From NCBI GenBank assembly GCA_963727765.1, contig CAVSGZ010000013.1, positions 573,743 to 637,742 of the forward strand: a stretch of DNA of 64,000 nucleotides, read 5' to 3'. Source of the DNA: FEN-299 sp963727765. GTDB taxonomy: Bacteria > Acidobacteriota > Vicinamibacteria > Vicinamibacterales > Fen-181. Shown here piece after piece: positions 8,420-18,134 of this stretch; the stretch's first letter is position 1; every line of letters starts with the position of its first letter. Position numbers and translations under genes: made by a program. The notes below the pieces were generated by a model that was not told the origin of the DNA, did not search any database, and was given only the letters and a program-made list of their open reading frames with translations.

Positions 8420-8889
8420 GACACCCGGCTCCCGATCTTCTCGATCATACTCGTCGTCGAGAATCCGGGCGCGAAGGCGATGCGCACGACCCGGCCGCCC
8501 CGGGCCTCCACGACGTCACGGCCGATGATCCGATCGGCCGCCCAGTCGGCCCCCTTCACGAGAACGTCTGGCTGGATCTCGGAGATGGCGGCGTGCGGGT
8601 CGTCCTCGTCGAAGATGACGACGGCATCGACCGCCGACAGCGCCGACAGGACCTCGGCGCGCTCGCGCTCCGGGTAGATGGGCCGGTTCGGTCCCTTGAT
8701 GGCCCGCACCGACCTGTCGGAGTTGACCGCGACGACGAGGGCGTCGCCCTGCGCGCGGGCCTCGGCCAGGTAGCGCACGTGGCCGGGGTGCAGGAGGTCG
8801 AACACGCCGTTGGTGAAGACCACCGTCTTGCCGGAGGCCTGCAGCGCGCCGGCCCAGGCGGCGGTTTCGGGACGGGTCAGGACAGGCAT
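8404..8889 (-). CDS. rfaE2: D-glycero-beta-D-manno-heptose 1-phosphate adenylyltransferase
   Basis: A 161-aa nucleotidyltransferase of the cytidylyltransferase fold. It corresponds to the C-terminal half of HldE and transfers AMP to heptose-1-phosphate on the way to ADP-heptose for lipopolysaccharide core. TNGVFDLLHPGHVRYL holds the HxGH motif, AVNSDRSVRAIKGPNRP the substrate loop, and the C-terminal FSTTSMIEKI the conserved ST motif. ATG 8889 gives MPVLTRPETAAW. The kinase half (RfaE1) is not in the window, so the two activities are on separate genes. It sits between the PP2C gene and mfd and overlaps mfd. Confidence 0.9.
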   Translation of the reverse strand: MPVLTRPETAAWAGALQASGKTVVFTNGVFDLLHPGHVRYLAEARAQGDALVVAVNSDRSVRAIKGPNRPIYPERERAEVLSALSAVDAVVIFDEDDPHAAISEIQPDVLVKGADWAADRIIGRDVVEARGGRVVRIAFAPGFSTTSMIEKIGSRVSCPRP

Positions 8890-8903
8890 GGCGGAAGTTT
8901 CGA

Positions 8904-9710
8904 CTACACGCTCACCACGATGACCGTGATGTTGTCGGGGCCTCCGGCGAGGTTGGCGGCGTGCACGAGCGCGTCGCACACGGTGCCGCCAGGTGCCTTC
9001 CCGGCCCGGCCCGGGAGCCCCTGCGCCAGGATGCCCGCAATCTGCGCGTCGGTGAGCACGCCGCACAGGCCGTCGCTGCAGAGCAGCAGCGCGTCGCCCG
9101 CCCGGAGCGGGGCCCAGCCGAATTCGGAGACCGGTTCGGGGCCTCCGGTCAGCGCGCGCGTGAGCAGGTTCCGCCTGGGGTGGCGCCAGGCGTCCTGCTC
9201 GCTGATGATGCCGGCGCGCAGTTGCTCCTCCACCCACGAGTGGTCGCGCGTGAGCCGGTCCAGCTGGTCCGCCCGCCAGCGGTACACGCGGCTGTCGCCG
9301 ACGTGGCCAATCGTGGCGCCGCCGACCGGCTCGCGCACGCCCGCCGTGTCGGCCTCGAAGAGCACCGCGGCGATCGTGGTGGCCATGCTGGCGCGCCCGC
9401 GCGTGCCGGCGCCCTCGGCTCGAAGGCGCAGGTTGGCCTGGTGCAGCGCCCAGTTGAGGCGGTTGCCATCGATGCCGAGCGACGCCTGGTAGTCGAACGG
9501 CCACGGGGTGCGCTCGGTCCAGCCGCGCGTCTGCTCGATCGCCTGCTCGACCGCGTCGATGGCGGCGCGCGAGGCGACCTCGCCGGCGTCGTGGCCGCCG
9601 ACGCCGTCGGCGACCGCGAACAGCCCGAGGTCCGGGCGCGCGCAGTAGCTGTCTTCGTTGATCTCCCGGCGGACGCCGGCGTGCGTGGTGGCGCAGAAGG
9701 ACAGCGGCAT
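8904..9710 (-). CDS. PP2C-family serine/threonine phosphatase
   Basis: A 268-aa Mg/Mn-dependent protein phosphatase of the PPM (Stp/PrpC) family. Metal-binding motifs are in order: REINEDSY (residues about 14-21), FAVADGVGGHDAGEVAS, GHVGDSRVYRW, LLLCSDGLCGVLTD and GGPDNITVIVV. ATG 9710 gives MPLSFCATTHAGVRREINEDS, a normal family start. It follows atpC by 11 nt on the same strand and precedes the heptose adenylyltransferase, an unusual neighbourhood. A partner Ser/Thr kinase gene is not present here. It is predicted to be cytoplasmic, with no membrane segment. Confidence 0.92.
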   Translation of the reverse strand: MPLSFCATTHAGVRREINEDSYCARPDLGLFAVADGVGGHDAGEVASRAAIDAVEQAIEQTRGWTERTPWPFDYQASLGIDGNRLNWALHQANLRLRAEGAGTRGRASMATTIAAVLFEADTAGVREPVGGATIGHVGDSRVYRWRADQLDRLTRDHSWVEEQLRAGIISEQDAWRHPRRNLLTRALTGGPEPVSEFGWAPLRAGDALLLCSDGLCGVLTDAQIAGILAQGLPGRAGKAPGGTVCDALVHAANLAGGPDNITVIVVSV

Positions 9711-9721
9711 GGCCCGCCTGC

Positions 9722-10144
9722 CTATCCTCGGGTGCGGGCCCGACCCGCCACGTTCAGCCGTGTCAGGGCTTTCATCAGGGCGACGCGGGCTCGCTCGAGG
9801 TCCTGGTCCCGCTGGCGCGAGGCCAGCCGCTGCTCGGCCCGCTGACGCGCCGCCTGCGCGCGGTCCACGTCGATCTCCTCGGCGCGCTCGGCGATCTGCG
9901 CGAGGATGACCACCCGGTCGGGCAGCACCTCGGCCAGGCCGAACGCCACTGAGAGATAGAACTTCTCGATCCCCTTCCGGTACCACAGCTGGCCGACCTG
10001 CAGCATCGAGAGCAGCGGGGTGTGGCCCGGCAGCACGCCGAAGTAGCCTTCGGTGCCCGGCACCTGGACCTCGTCCACCTGGTCGTGGACGATGGCCCGG
10101 TCCGGCGTGACGATCTCGAGGGCGAGATGCGCGGGGAGTGCCAT
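9722..10144 (-). CDS. atpC: ATP synthase F1 subunit epsilon
   Basis: A 140-aa subunit of the F1 central stalk that couples c-ring rotation to catalysis and can inhibit ATP hydrolysis. The N-terminal beta-sandwich begins LALEIVTPDRAIVHDQVDEV and contains the conserved GYFGVLPGHTPLL. The C-terminal helical hairpin (IAERAEEIDVDRAQAARQRAE) is basic and Arg-rich. It is the last gene of the ATP synthase cluster, 3 nt after atpD. Confidence 0.95.
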   Translation of the reverse strand: MALPAHLALEIVTPDRAIVHDQVDEVQVPGTEGYFGVLPGHTPLLSMLQVGQLWYRKGIEKFYLSVAFGLAEVLPDRVVILAQIAERAEEIDVDRAQAARQRAEQRLASRQRDQDLERARVALMKALTRLNVAGRARTRG

Positions 10145-10147
10145 GGC

Positions 10148-11602
10148 CTAGCTCGCCTTCATCTGCGCCGCGCGCTCCACCGCCTCGTCGATCGTGCCGA
10201 CCATGTAGAAGGCCTGCTCGGGCAGCGCGTCGTGCCGGCCGTCGAGGATCTCCTTGAACCCGCGGATCGTGTCGGCGATCGGGACGTACTTGCCGGGCGT
10301 CCCGGTGAACTGCTCGGCGACGAAGAAGGGCTGCGACAGAAAGCGCTCGATCTTCCGGGCGCGCGCGACGGCCACCTTGTCGTCCTCCGACAGTTCGTCG
10401 ATGCCGAGGATGGCGATGATGTCCTGCAGGTCCTTGTAGCGCTGCAGCACCTGCTTGACCTGGCGGGCCACCTGGTAGTGCTCCTCGCCGACCACGTGCG
10501 GGTCGAGGATGCGCGAGGAGGAGGCCAGCGGATCGACGGCCGGGTAGATGCCGCGGTCCACGATGGCGCGCGAGAGGTTGGTCGTCGCGTCGAGGTGCGC
10601 GAACGTCGTCGCCGGCGCCGGGTCGGTGTAGTCGTCGGCCGGCACGTAGATCGCCTGCACGGAGGTGATCGAGCCCTTGGTCGTCGAGGTGATCCGCTCC
10701 TGCAGCTCGCCCATCTCGGTGAGCAGCGTCGGCTGGTAGCCGACCGCCGACGGCATGCGGCCGAGCAGCGCGGACACCTCGCTCCCGGCCTGCGTGAACC
10801 GGAAGATGTTGTCGATGAACAGCAGCACGTCCTTGCCTTCGGCGTCGCGGAAGTACTCGGCCTCGGTCAAGGCGCTGAGGCCGACGCGCAGGCGGGCGCC
10901 CGGCGGCTCGGTCATCTGGCCGTAGACCAGCGTGCAGCGTGACTTGGCCGGGTCGCCGGCCACGATGACGCCGCTCTCCTGGAACTCGACCCAGAGGTCG
11001 TTCCCCTCGCGCGTGCGCTCGCCCACCCCGCCGAACACCGACACGCCGCCGTGCTTGAGCGCGATGTTGTGGATGAGCTCCTGGATGATGACCGTCTTGC
11101 CGACGCCCGCGCCACCGAACAGCCCGATCTTGCCCCCCTTGAGGTACGGCTCGATCAGATCGACGACCTTGATGCCGGTCTCGAACATCTGCAGGTCGGT
11201 CGACTGGGCCATCAGATCGGGCGCCGGGCGGTGAATCGGCCACCGCTCGGCCGCGTTGACCGGCTTGTCGGGGAAGTCCACGGGTCGGCCGAGGACGTTC
11301 AGCACGCGGCCGAGCGTCTCGGGGCCGACCGGCACCGTGATCCCCTCGCCGAGGTCAACCGCCGTCATCCCGCGCTGCATGCCGTCGGTCGGCTCCATCG
11401 CGACCGTCCGCACGCGGTTCTCGCCCAGGTGCTGCTGGACCTCGAGGACGACGTCGATCGCGGCCGAGCCTTCGCCGCCCTCCGAGGCCACGCGGACCGC
11501 GTTGTAGATCGCCGGCAGGTGCCCGCCCTCGAACTCGATGTCCACGACCGGGCCGATGACCGAGATGACCTTGCCGACGTGCTGATTCGGTGTCTGTTCC
11601 AT
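10148..11602 (-). CDS. atpD: ATP synthase F1 subunit beta
   Basis: A 484-aa catalytic subunit. The Walker A GGAGVGKTVIIQEL, the GERTREGNDLW segment, the Walker B region VLLFIDNIFRFTQAG and the SALLGRMPSAVGYQPTL signature are all intact. Residues after GVGERTREG match the catalytic glutamate region. It is separated by 2-3 nt from atpG and atpC, consistent with a tightly packed operon on the minus strand. Confidence 0.98.
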   Translation of the reverse strand: MEQTPNQHVGKVISVIGPVVDIEFEGGHLPAIYNAVRVASEGGEGSAAIDVVLEVQQHLGENRVRTVAMEPTDGMQRGMTAVDLGEGITVPVGPETLGRVLNVLGRPVDFPDKPVNAAERWPIHRPAPDLMAQSTDLQMFETGIKVVDLIEPYLKGGKIGLFGGAGVGKTVIIQELIHNIALKHGGVSVFGGVGERTREGNDLWVEFQESGVIVAGDPAKSRCTLVYGQMTEPPGARLRVGLSALTEAEYFRDAEGKDVLLFIDNIFRFTQAGSEVSALLGRMPSAVGYQPTLLTEMGELQERITSTTKGSITSVQAIYVPADDYTDPAPATTFAHLDATTNLSRAIVDRGIYPAVDPLASSSRILDPHVVGEEHYQVARQVKQVLQRYKDLQDIIAILGIDELSEDDKVAVARARKIERFLSQPFFVAEQFTGTPGKYVPIADTIRGFKEILDGRHDALPEQAFYMVGTIDEAVERAAQMKAS

Positions 11603-11604
11603 AG

Positions 11605-12474
11605 CTAAAGCGCCCCCGCCCCCGACACGACCTCGATGATCTCGCGCGTGATCGCCGCCTGCCGCACCTTGTTCATCGTCAGCGTCAGCGTATCGATCAC
11701 CTCGCCGGAGTTCTTCGTCGCGTTGTCCATCGCCACCATCTGCGCCGCGTTCTGCGCCGCCGCTGATTCGAGCAGCGCGGCGAATACCTGAAACTCCACG
11801 AAGCGCGGCAGCAGCTCGTCGAAGATCTTCTGCGCCGACGGCTCGTAGAGGTAGTCGACCGCGGCGGTGGGGTCGGCCGTGTCGAACTGCCCCTTCGGGA
11901 TCGGCAGCAGCGGCGTGATGACGATCCGCTGCTGGAGGACCGACTTGAACTCGTTGTAGGCGAGCAGGACGCTGTCGGCCTCGCGGGCGGTGAACGCCCC
12001 GACCACCTCGCGGGTGATCGCCTTGGCATGCTCGTAGTCGGGCTTACGCGTGAAGTTGATGAGCTCGAAGCGCGTCGGGTAGTCGCGGCGGCGGAAGAAG
12101 TCGCGGCCGCGGCGACCGATGAGCCCCAGCGTCACCGCCTGGTCGGGGTGCGCCAGGATGTGGTTCGAGGCCGCGCGGATGATGTTGGCGTTGAAGCTGC
12201 CGCACATCCCCTTGTCGGCCGTCATCACCACCATCAGCACGCGGTGGACGTCGCCCTCGGCCGGCTGCGCCAGCAGCGGGTGCGTCGACGGGTCGACGCG
12301 CGACGCCAGATCGCCCAGGACGCGCGAGATCTGCCGCGCCATCGGGCGCGCGTTGAGGATCCGCTCCTGCGACTTGCGGAGGTTCGCCGCGGCCACCATC
12401 TTCATGGCCTTCGTGATCTGCTGCGTCGACTTGACGGCGCGGATCCGCCGGCGGATGTCAATCAGTGACGGCAT
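11605..12474 (-). CDS. atpG: ATP synthase F1 subunit gamma
   Basis: A 289-aa rotor shaft subunit. The N-terminal helix MPSLIDIRRRIRAVKSTQQI and the C-terminal signature MNKVRQAAITREIIEVVSGA are those of gamma subunits, with the central Rossmann-like domain VMTADKGMCGSFNANI between them. ATG 12474 agrees with family starts. It lies between atpA and atpD in the usual order. Confidence 0.97.
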   Translation of the reverse strand: MPSLIDIRRRIRAVKSTQQITKAMKMVAAANLRKSQERILNARPMARQISRVLGDLASRVDPSTHPLLAQPAEGDVHRVLMVVMTADKGMCGSFNANIIRAASNHILAHPDQAVTLGLIGRRGRDFFRRRDYPTRFELINFTRKPDYEHAKAITREVVGAFTAREADSVLLAYNEFKSVLQQRIVITPLLPIPKGQFDTADPTAAVDYLYEPSAQKIFDELLPRFVEFQVFAALLESAAAQNAAQMVAMDNATKNSGEVIDTLTLTMNKVRQAAITREIIEVVSGAGAL

Positions 12475-12498
12475 TGGGCGTCTTCGGCTCCCCTCCGA

Positions 12499-14022
<1,524 letters not shown>

Positions 14023-14029
14023 ATGCGAT

Positions 14030-14575
14030 TTACGTCGCGCTGGTCAACGCGTCCTTCATCTTCTCGAGCTGCCGCTTCACGCTGCCGTCGTACACCACGC
14101 TGCCGATCTTCGTCACGACGCCCCCAATGAGCGCGGCGTCGACGCGGGCGGTCATCGTCACCTGGCGGCCGGTCCGCTGCTCGATCGCGCGCCCGATCGC
14201 CTCGGCCGTGCCCGCCGGAAGCGGCACCGCGCTGGTCACCTCGGCCCGGACGACGTTCAGCAGATCGAGCAGCCGGCTTCGGTACTCCTCGAGCACCTCC
14301 GGCAGCAGGACCAGCCGGTCGCGCCCGGCCAGCAGGACGACGAGCTTCCTCACGATCGGGCCGATCTCGGCCCGCGCGGCCAGGTCTCCGACCAGGGCCA
14401 CCTTGCGCTGGACCGGGATCGACGGGTTGGCGAACACGCGCGCGAGCGGCTCGTAGCTGGCCGCGAGCGAGACGAACGCCGCGAGATCGCGCTCGACCGC
14501 CTGCGGGTCCCCCTCCGCCCGGCTCACGTCGAGCAGCGCCTTCGCATAGCGGGCGGCGGAACTGCGATTGGTCAT
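14030..14575 (-). CDS. atpH: ATP synthase F1 subunit delta
   Basis: A 181-aa stator subunit linking the b stalk to alpha3beta3. The N-terminal helical domain begins NRSSAARYAKALLDVSRAEG, and the C-terminal VDAALIGGVVTKIGSVVYDG signature is conserved. It starts at ATG 14575. A pair of strong palindromes separates it from the upstream atpF, so mRNA processing or internal attenuation between b and delta is possible. Confidence 0.95.
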   Translation of the reverse strand: MTNRSSAARYAKALLDVSRAEGDPQAVERDLAAFVSLAASYEPLARVFANPSIPVQRKVALVGDLAARAEIGPIVRKLVVLLAGRDRLVLLPEVLEEYRSRLLDLLNVVRAEVTSAVPLPAGTAEAIGRAIEQRTGRQVTMTARVDAALIGGVVTKIGSVVYDGSVKRQLEKMKDALTSAT

Positions 14576-14598
14576 CCTGGTCGGCTCTCGACATCGCG

Positions 14599-14665
14599 GC
14601 GCAGGGCTGAAGCCCTGCGCTATCCCTTGTCAGTACCCGGATAGCGCAGGCCTTCAGGCCTGCGC
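14599..14665. repeat. paired REP-like palindromes
   Basis: The first palindrome (14599-14620) has arms GCGCAGGGC / GCCCTGCGC around TGAA. The second (14644-14665) has arms GCGCAGGCC / GGCCTGCGC around TTCA. They are separated by 23 bp and form a BIME-like pair. The first is identical to the palindrome at 60015-60036. The atpF stop codon lies within the second. Confidence 0.9.
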
Positions 14666-15379
14666 CCTCGGCCCGCGTCCCGTCTCTTCTCCGACCTGCG
14701 CCACGTACCGGTCGACGAGTCGCGCCTGGTCGGCGTCGGTGATCGCCTGCTTGACGCGCTCGGTGGCGACGGCGACGGCCAGTTCGCCGGCGCGCGTCTT
14801 CAGGTCGCGCTCCGCGACGCGCAGCTCGGTCTCGATCTCTCGCCTGGCCCGATCGAGCAGGCGCTGGCGCTCGGCCTCCGCCTGGACTCGGATGCGCGCC
14901 TCCTCGGCCGCGACTTCTTCCTGGCCCCGTCGTCCGAGCGCCTCGATCTCGCCGGGCAGTGCCGTCATCCTGGCGTCGATCTCCGACATCTGCAGGCCGG
15001 CCTCCGCCTTGAGTTCCGCGGCCCGGCTCAGGTCGCTGCGCACCTGGATGCGGCGCTGCTCGAGATACGCCAGGAGCGGAGATCGCAGGAAATAGACCAG
15101 GCCCCCGGCCAGGATCGCGAAGTTGAACAGCCGTCCCATGACGGCCCACACCGATTCGCCGTGCTCCGCCGCGGGCTGTTCGGCCTGCGGCGCCTGCGCT
15201 TCAGCCGCGGGCGGTGCGCCGGACTCCGGACGACTGGCGGCCACCGCCGCAACGGCCGGGCCGCAGAGCGTGCACACGACGAGGGCCACCACGGCCGCCA
15301 CGCCGGCCACCCGGTGGCGTGCGGCGCGGTCGGTCGGCGTCGGGAAGATCGAGGATGGTCTGGCCGGAATGCGGGTCAA
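14654..15379 (-). CDS. atpF: ATP synthase F0 subunit b (long form with N-terminal extension)
   Basis: A b-type peripheral-stalk subunit. After a hydrophobic N-terminal stretch (RVAGVAAVVALVVCTLCGPAVA, signal-like) and an Ala/Pro/Glu linker comes the true membrane helix GRLFNFAILAGGLVYFL. The long coiled coil AAELKAEAGLQMSEIDARM and onward follows. I prefer TTG 15379, which lies 4 nt after the stop of the other b gene; GTG 15310 is an alternative (218 aa). The two-helix N terminus suggests that a cleavable leader precedes the membrane anchor, which is unusual for subunit b but seen in some phyla. The stop lies in a REP-like palindrome. Confidence 0.8.
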   Translation of the reverse strand: MTRIPARPSSIFPTPTDRAARHRVAGVAAVVALVVCTLCGPAVAAVAASRPESGAPPAAEAQAPQAEQPAAEHGESVWAVMGRLFNFAILAGGLVYFLRSPLLAYLEQRRIQVRSDLSRAAELKAEAGLQMSEIDARMTALPGEIEALGRRGQEEVAAEEARIRVQAEAERQRLLDRARREIETELRVAERDLKTRAGELAVAVATERVKQAITDADQARLVDRYVAQVGEETGRGPRAQA

Positions 15380-15383
15380 CGGG

Positions 15384-15809
15384 TCACGACACTTTCCGAT
15401 CGAGCACGCGTTCGACGATGGCCTCGCCGAGAGCATTGGCCTCCTTCTCGAGCTGCGCCCGCGCCGCGCCGGCCTGCGTCTTCAGGCGCGCGCTGGCCTC
15501 GGCGACCTGGGCCTCGACCTCCTGGCGCGTCTGCGCCATCAGCGCGGCCCGCGTGTCGCCGGCCTCCCGGCGCTTCTCGTCCATCTCGCGGTAGATCTCG
15601 GCCTGCGCCGCCTTCGTGCGCCGCTCGAACTCGGCCGCCGCCTCGCGCGCCCTCTCGGCGGCCGCCTGCGCCGCGTCCCGGGCGGAGCGGATCGCCGCCT
15701 CGCGCTCCCGCATGACGCGCCCGACCGGACGAAAGAGCCCGCGGTCGAGCACGACCACCACGAGCAGCACGATGAGGATGACCCAGAAGGTGGCGAGACC
15801 CGGCAGCAC
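15384..15809 (-). CDS. ATP synthase F0 subunit b' (second b-type subunit)
   Basis: A 141-aa protein with one N-terminal membrane helix (FWVILIVLLVVVVLDRGLF) followed by a continuous Ala/Arg/Glu-rich coiled coil to the end, the layout of subunit b/b'. It is the first gene of the cluster and has normal length (about 140-160 aa). Together with the longer b gene downstream it would form a heterodimeric stator, as in organisms with b and b'. No atpB (a) or atpE (c) lies upstream, so the membrane rotor genes must be elsewhere. Confidence 0.88.
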   Translation of the reverse strand: MLPGLATFWVILIVLLVVVVLDRGLFRPVGRVMREREAAIRSARDAAQAAAERAREAAAEFERRTKAAQAEIYREMDEKRREAGDTRAALMAQTRQEVEAQVAEASARLKTQAGAARAQLEKEANALGEAIVERVLDRKVS

Positions 15810-15936
15810 CTGCGAGCACCTCCGTCCCGGACACGGCTTCGAGGCCGCGCCACGGGATCACCAGGATCCTGCGAGAGCCGAACAACGGGAAAACATTAAC
15901 TTATACCACGACTTCCGAGCGGAATGGAACTCTCCT

Positions 15937-16971
15937 CTATCGCAGTTCGATGTCCGCGCCGGACGCGACGCGCGCGACACCGATGCGCGCCGCGGCGACG
16001 CCGGCCGCCGCGAATGCCGCGGCCGCAGCGCCGGCCGCCGCCGGGTCCACGGCGGCCAGGAGGCCGCCCGAGGTCTGCGGATCGAAGAGGAGCGAGCGCG
16101 TCGCGGGATCCGTGCCGTCCAGCCCGCGCACGCCCTGGGCGAAGTACTGCTCGTTGGTCTTCATGCCGCCGGAGCGGTTGGCGGAGAGCTCGAGCGCCCC
16201 GCGGATGAGCGGGATCGCGGCCACGTCCAGCGCGAGCGTCAGGCCGCTGCCCTGCGCCATCTCCGTCGCGTGGCCGAGCAGGCCGAACCCGGTGATGTCG
16301 GTGCAGGCGTGGACGCTGCCGGGCGGCAGCGTCAGCAGGGCGCCTGCGGCCGCGCGGTTCAGCTCGAGCATCACCTCGATGGCGGCGTCCGCCGTGTCCG
16401 GCGCGGCGCGCTCGAACTTGATCGCCGTGGCGATGACGCCGGTGCCGATCGGCTTGGTCAGGAAGAGGACGTCTCCCGGCCGCGCGCCGGAGTTCCGCCA
16501 GACGGCGTCGGGGGAGACGACGCCGGTGACGGCGTAGCCGAACTTGATCTCGGGGTCCTGGACCGTGTGCCCGCCGAGCAGCGCCACGCCGGCCTCGCGC
16601 AGCTTGTGGAGGCCGCCAAGAAAGATCTCGCGGATGGTGGTCTCGTCGATCTCGTCTTTCGGGAAGCCGGCGATGGCCAGCGCGGTCAGCGGCCGGCCGC
16701 CCATGGCGTAGACGTCGCTGAGCGCGTTGGCGGCGGCGATGGCGCCGTAGGTGGCGGGGTCGTCGACGACGGGGGTGAAGAAGTCGACGGTCTGGACCAG
16801 GGCGGCTCCCTCGTCCCACCGGTACACACCGGCATCGTCCGCGGTCCTGAAATCGACCAGGATGCGGTCGTCGCGCTGCGGCGGAATGTGGCCCAGGACC
16901 TGGGCCAGCTCGCCCGCGGCGAGCTTGCTGGCTCAACCCGAGCAGCTGGTCATCTGGGTCAGGCGTTTCAT
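15937..16971 (-). CDS. selD: selenide, water dikinase SelD, predicted selenoprotein
   Basis: A 344-aa enzyme making selenophosphate from selenide and ATP. Reading from ATG 16971 gives MKRLTQMTSCSG, then an in-frame TGA at 16935-16933, then ASKLAAGELAQVL. TGA falls exactly at the active-site position (Cys17 in E. coli SelD), with the essential Lys three residues later (U-x-x-K), so I read it as selenocysteine at codon 13. Downstream motifs are normal: ALVQTVDFFTPVVDDP, ALSDVYAMGG, LLGGHTVQDPEIKFG, TDITGFGLLGHA and FDPQTSGGLL. A strong hairpin follows the TGA directly. Gene finders starting at the next codon give a 296-aa truncated form that lacks the catalytic residue. Confidence 0.93.
16903..16932 (-). 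promoter_or_regulatory. candidate bacterial SECIS hairpin after selD UGA
   Basis: Immediately 3' of the TGA, the minus strand can form a stem GCTCGCC / GGCGAGC closing a GCG loop, extended by GCCA / TGGC with a bulge. Position and strength fit a bacterial SECIS read by SelB. The usual GU of E. coli apical loops is not seen, so the fold is a candidate only. Confidence 0.55.
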
Positions 16972-17067
16972 GGATCCTCTCCGGTTCACGCCTTGCGACT
17001 GACGCCCTGCGGCTCGGGGCCCGGGCCCGGAGGCTTCACGGCTCGGGCCCGCTCGCCGTCGCGTCAC

Positions 17068-17104
17068 AATGACCACATAGTCATTAGAGTGACCCTGCGG
17101 TCAC
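17068..17104. promoter_or_regulatory. two inverted repeats upstream of selD (operator-like)
   Basis: AATGAC-N6-GTCATT (17068-17085) is followed closely by GTGACC-N4-GGTCAC (17089-17104), about 100-135 bp upstream of the selD start. They look like binding sites for a dimeric regulator. The TGACC/GGTCA half-sites resemble those upstream of the ArsR-type gene at 58126. Confidence 0.45.
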
Positions 17105-17174
17105 CCTGCCGACCAAGCGGTCTTTCGTCCGAACCGACCACACACTCGAAGGCGCCGATTGACAAGCGTCCGCT

Positions 17175-17261
17175 CTGATTCCTCTGCGTCAGCGCCGATT
17201 CCTCCGCGTCAGTGCCGATTCCTCACCGTCAGCCCCGATTCCTCTGCGTCAGTTCCGACTA
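17175..17261. repeat. 20-bp degenerate tandem repeat array 3 (4 units plus partial)
   Basis: Units at 17175, 17195, 17215 and 17235 (pattern CCGATTCCTCTGCGTCAGTT) are followed by CCGACTA at 17255-17261. The repeat family and orientation are those of array 2. As there, the terminal CCGACTA supplies the TAG stop codon of the adjacent minus-strand gene (parB). No four-helix-bundle gene accompanies this array. Confidence 0.88.
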
Positions 17262-18113
17262 TCTGCGATTAAGGGCCTCGTAGAGCCGCTGCAGTTCGTC
17301 CTCGGACTTGAAGTCGATCTCGATGCGGCCGCCCTTCCGGGCGCGGATGATGCGGACCGGTGCACCGAGTGCGAGCCGAAGCTCCTGCTCGGCGGCGCGT
17401 GTGTGGACGTCGGCGACCGCGGCGGTCTTGGACTTGGGCGGCGCGAGCAGGCGCTTGACGAGTGTCTCGGTCTGGCGAACCGACAGTTGCCTGGTGACGA
17501 CGGTGGCGGCCGTCTTGGCGATGGCGGTTTCGGACTCGAGGCCGAGCAGCGCTCTCGCGTGGCCCATCGAGAGGGCGCCCGAGGCGACCTGCTCGCGGAC
17601 GGCGAGCGGGAGGCGGAGCAGGCGCAGCGTGTTGGCGATCGAGGACCGGTCCTTCCCCATCGCCTCGGCGATCTGCTCCTGCGTGAAATCGAACCCGTCG
17701 ATCATCTGCCGGTAGCCGAGCGCCTCTTCGATCGGGTTCAGGTCCTTGCGCTGCAGGTTCTCGATGAGCGCCATTTGCAGGAGCCGGCTGTCCTGCCCCG
17801 ATTCGACGTCCTTCACGATGACCGGAACTTTGAGCAGGCCGGCGTGCTGGGCCGCGCGCCATCGTCGCTCGCCCGCGATGATCTGGAAGCCCGAGCCGTC
17901 GTGCCGGACGAGGATCGGCTGGATGATGCCGTTGGCGCGGATCGACCGCGCGAGTTCCTCGATGTCGGCCCGTTCGACGTGCGCTCGCGGCTGGAACCGG
18001 TTGGGGGACAACCGGTCGATGTCGATCTCGAGCAGTGCGTTGCGCGGCTCGGGCGGCGCATCCGGGATGAGGGCGCTCAGGCCTTTGCCGAGCGCTGGGC
18101 GTTTCTCTGCCAT
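17259..18113 (-). CDS. parB: chromosome partitioning protein ParB
   Basis: A 284-aa CTPase and DNA-binding protein that loads on parS and spreads. The N-terminal domain contains LSPNRFQPRAHVERADIEEL and the CTP/spreading motif IAGERRWRAAQ. The central helix-turn-helix region (FTQEQIAEAMGKDRSSIANT) binds parS, and the C terminus (IEIDFKSEDELQRLYEALN) dimerises. Two parS-like sites lie about 1 kb away beyond parA. It follows parA by 21 nt. Its TAG stop is formed by the edge of repeat array 3, so the extreme C terminus may have been trimmed or remade by that array. Confidence 0.96.
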   Translation of the reverse strand: MAEKRPALGKGLSALIPDAPPEPRNALLEIDIDRLSPNRFQPRAHVERADIEELARSIRANGIIQPILVRHDGSGFQIIAGERRWRAAQHAGLLKVPVIVKDVESGQDSRLLQMALIENLQRKDLNPIEEALGYRQMIDGFDFTQEQIAEAMGKDRSSIANTLRLLRLPLAVREQVASGALSMGHARALLGLESETAIAKTAATVVTRQLSVRQTETLVKRLLAPPKSKTAAVADVHTRAAEQELRLALGAPVRIIRARKGGRIEIDFKSEDELQRLYEALNRR

Positions 18114-18134
18114 GGCTGCTCTCGCTTCCAGTTC

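Noticed and set aside
15937..16827. selD annotated as starting after the TGA (about 296 aa)
   Set aside because: That version lacks the catalytic position and the conserved N-terminal motif; the Sec reading restores both.
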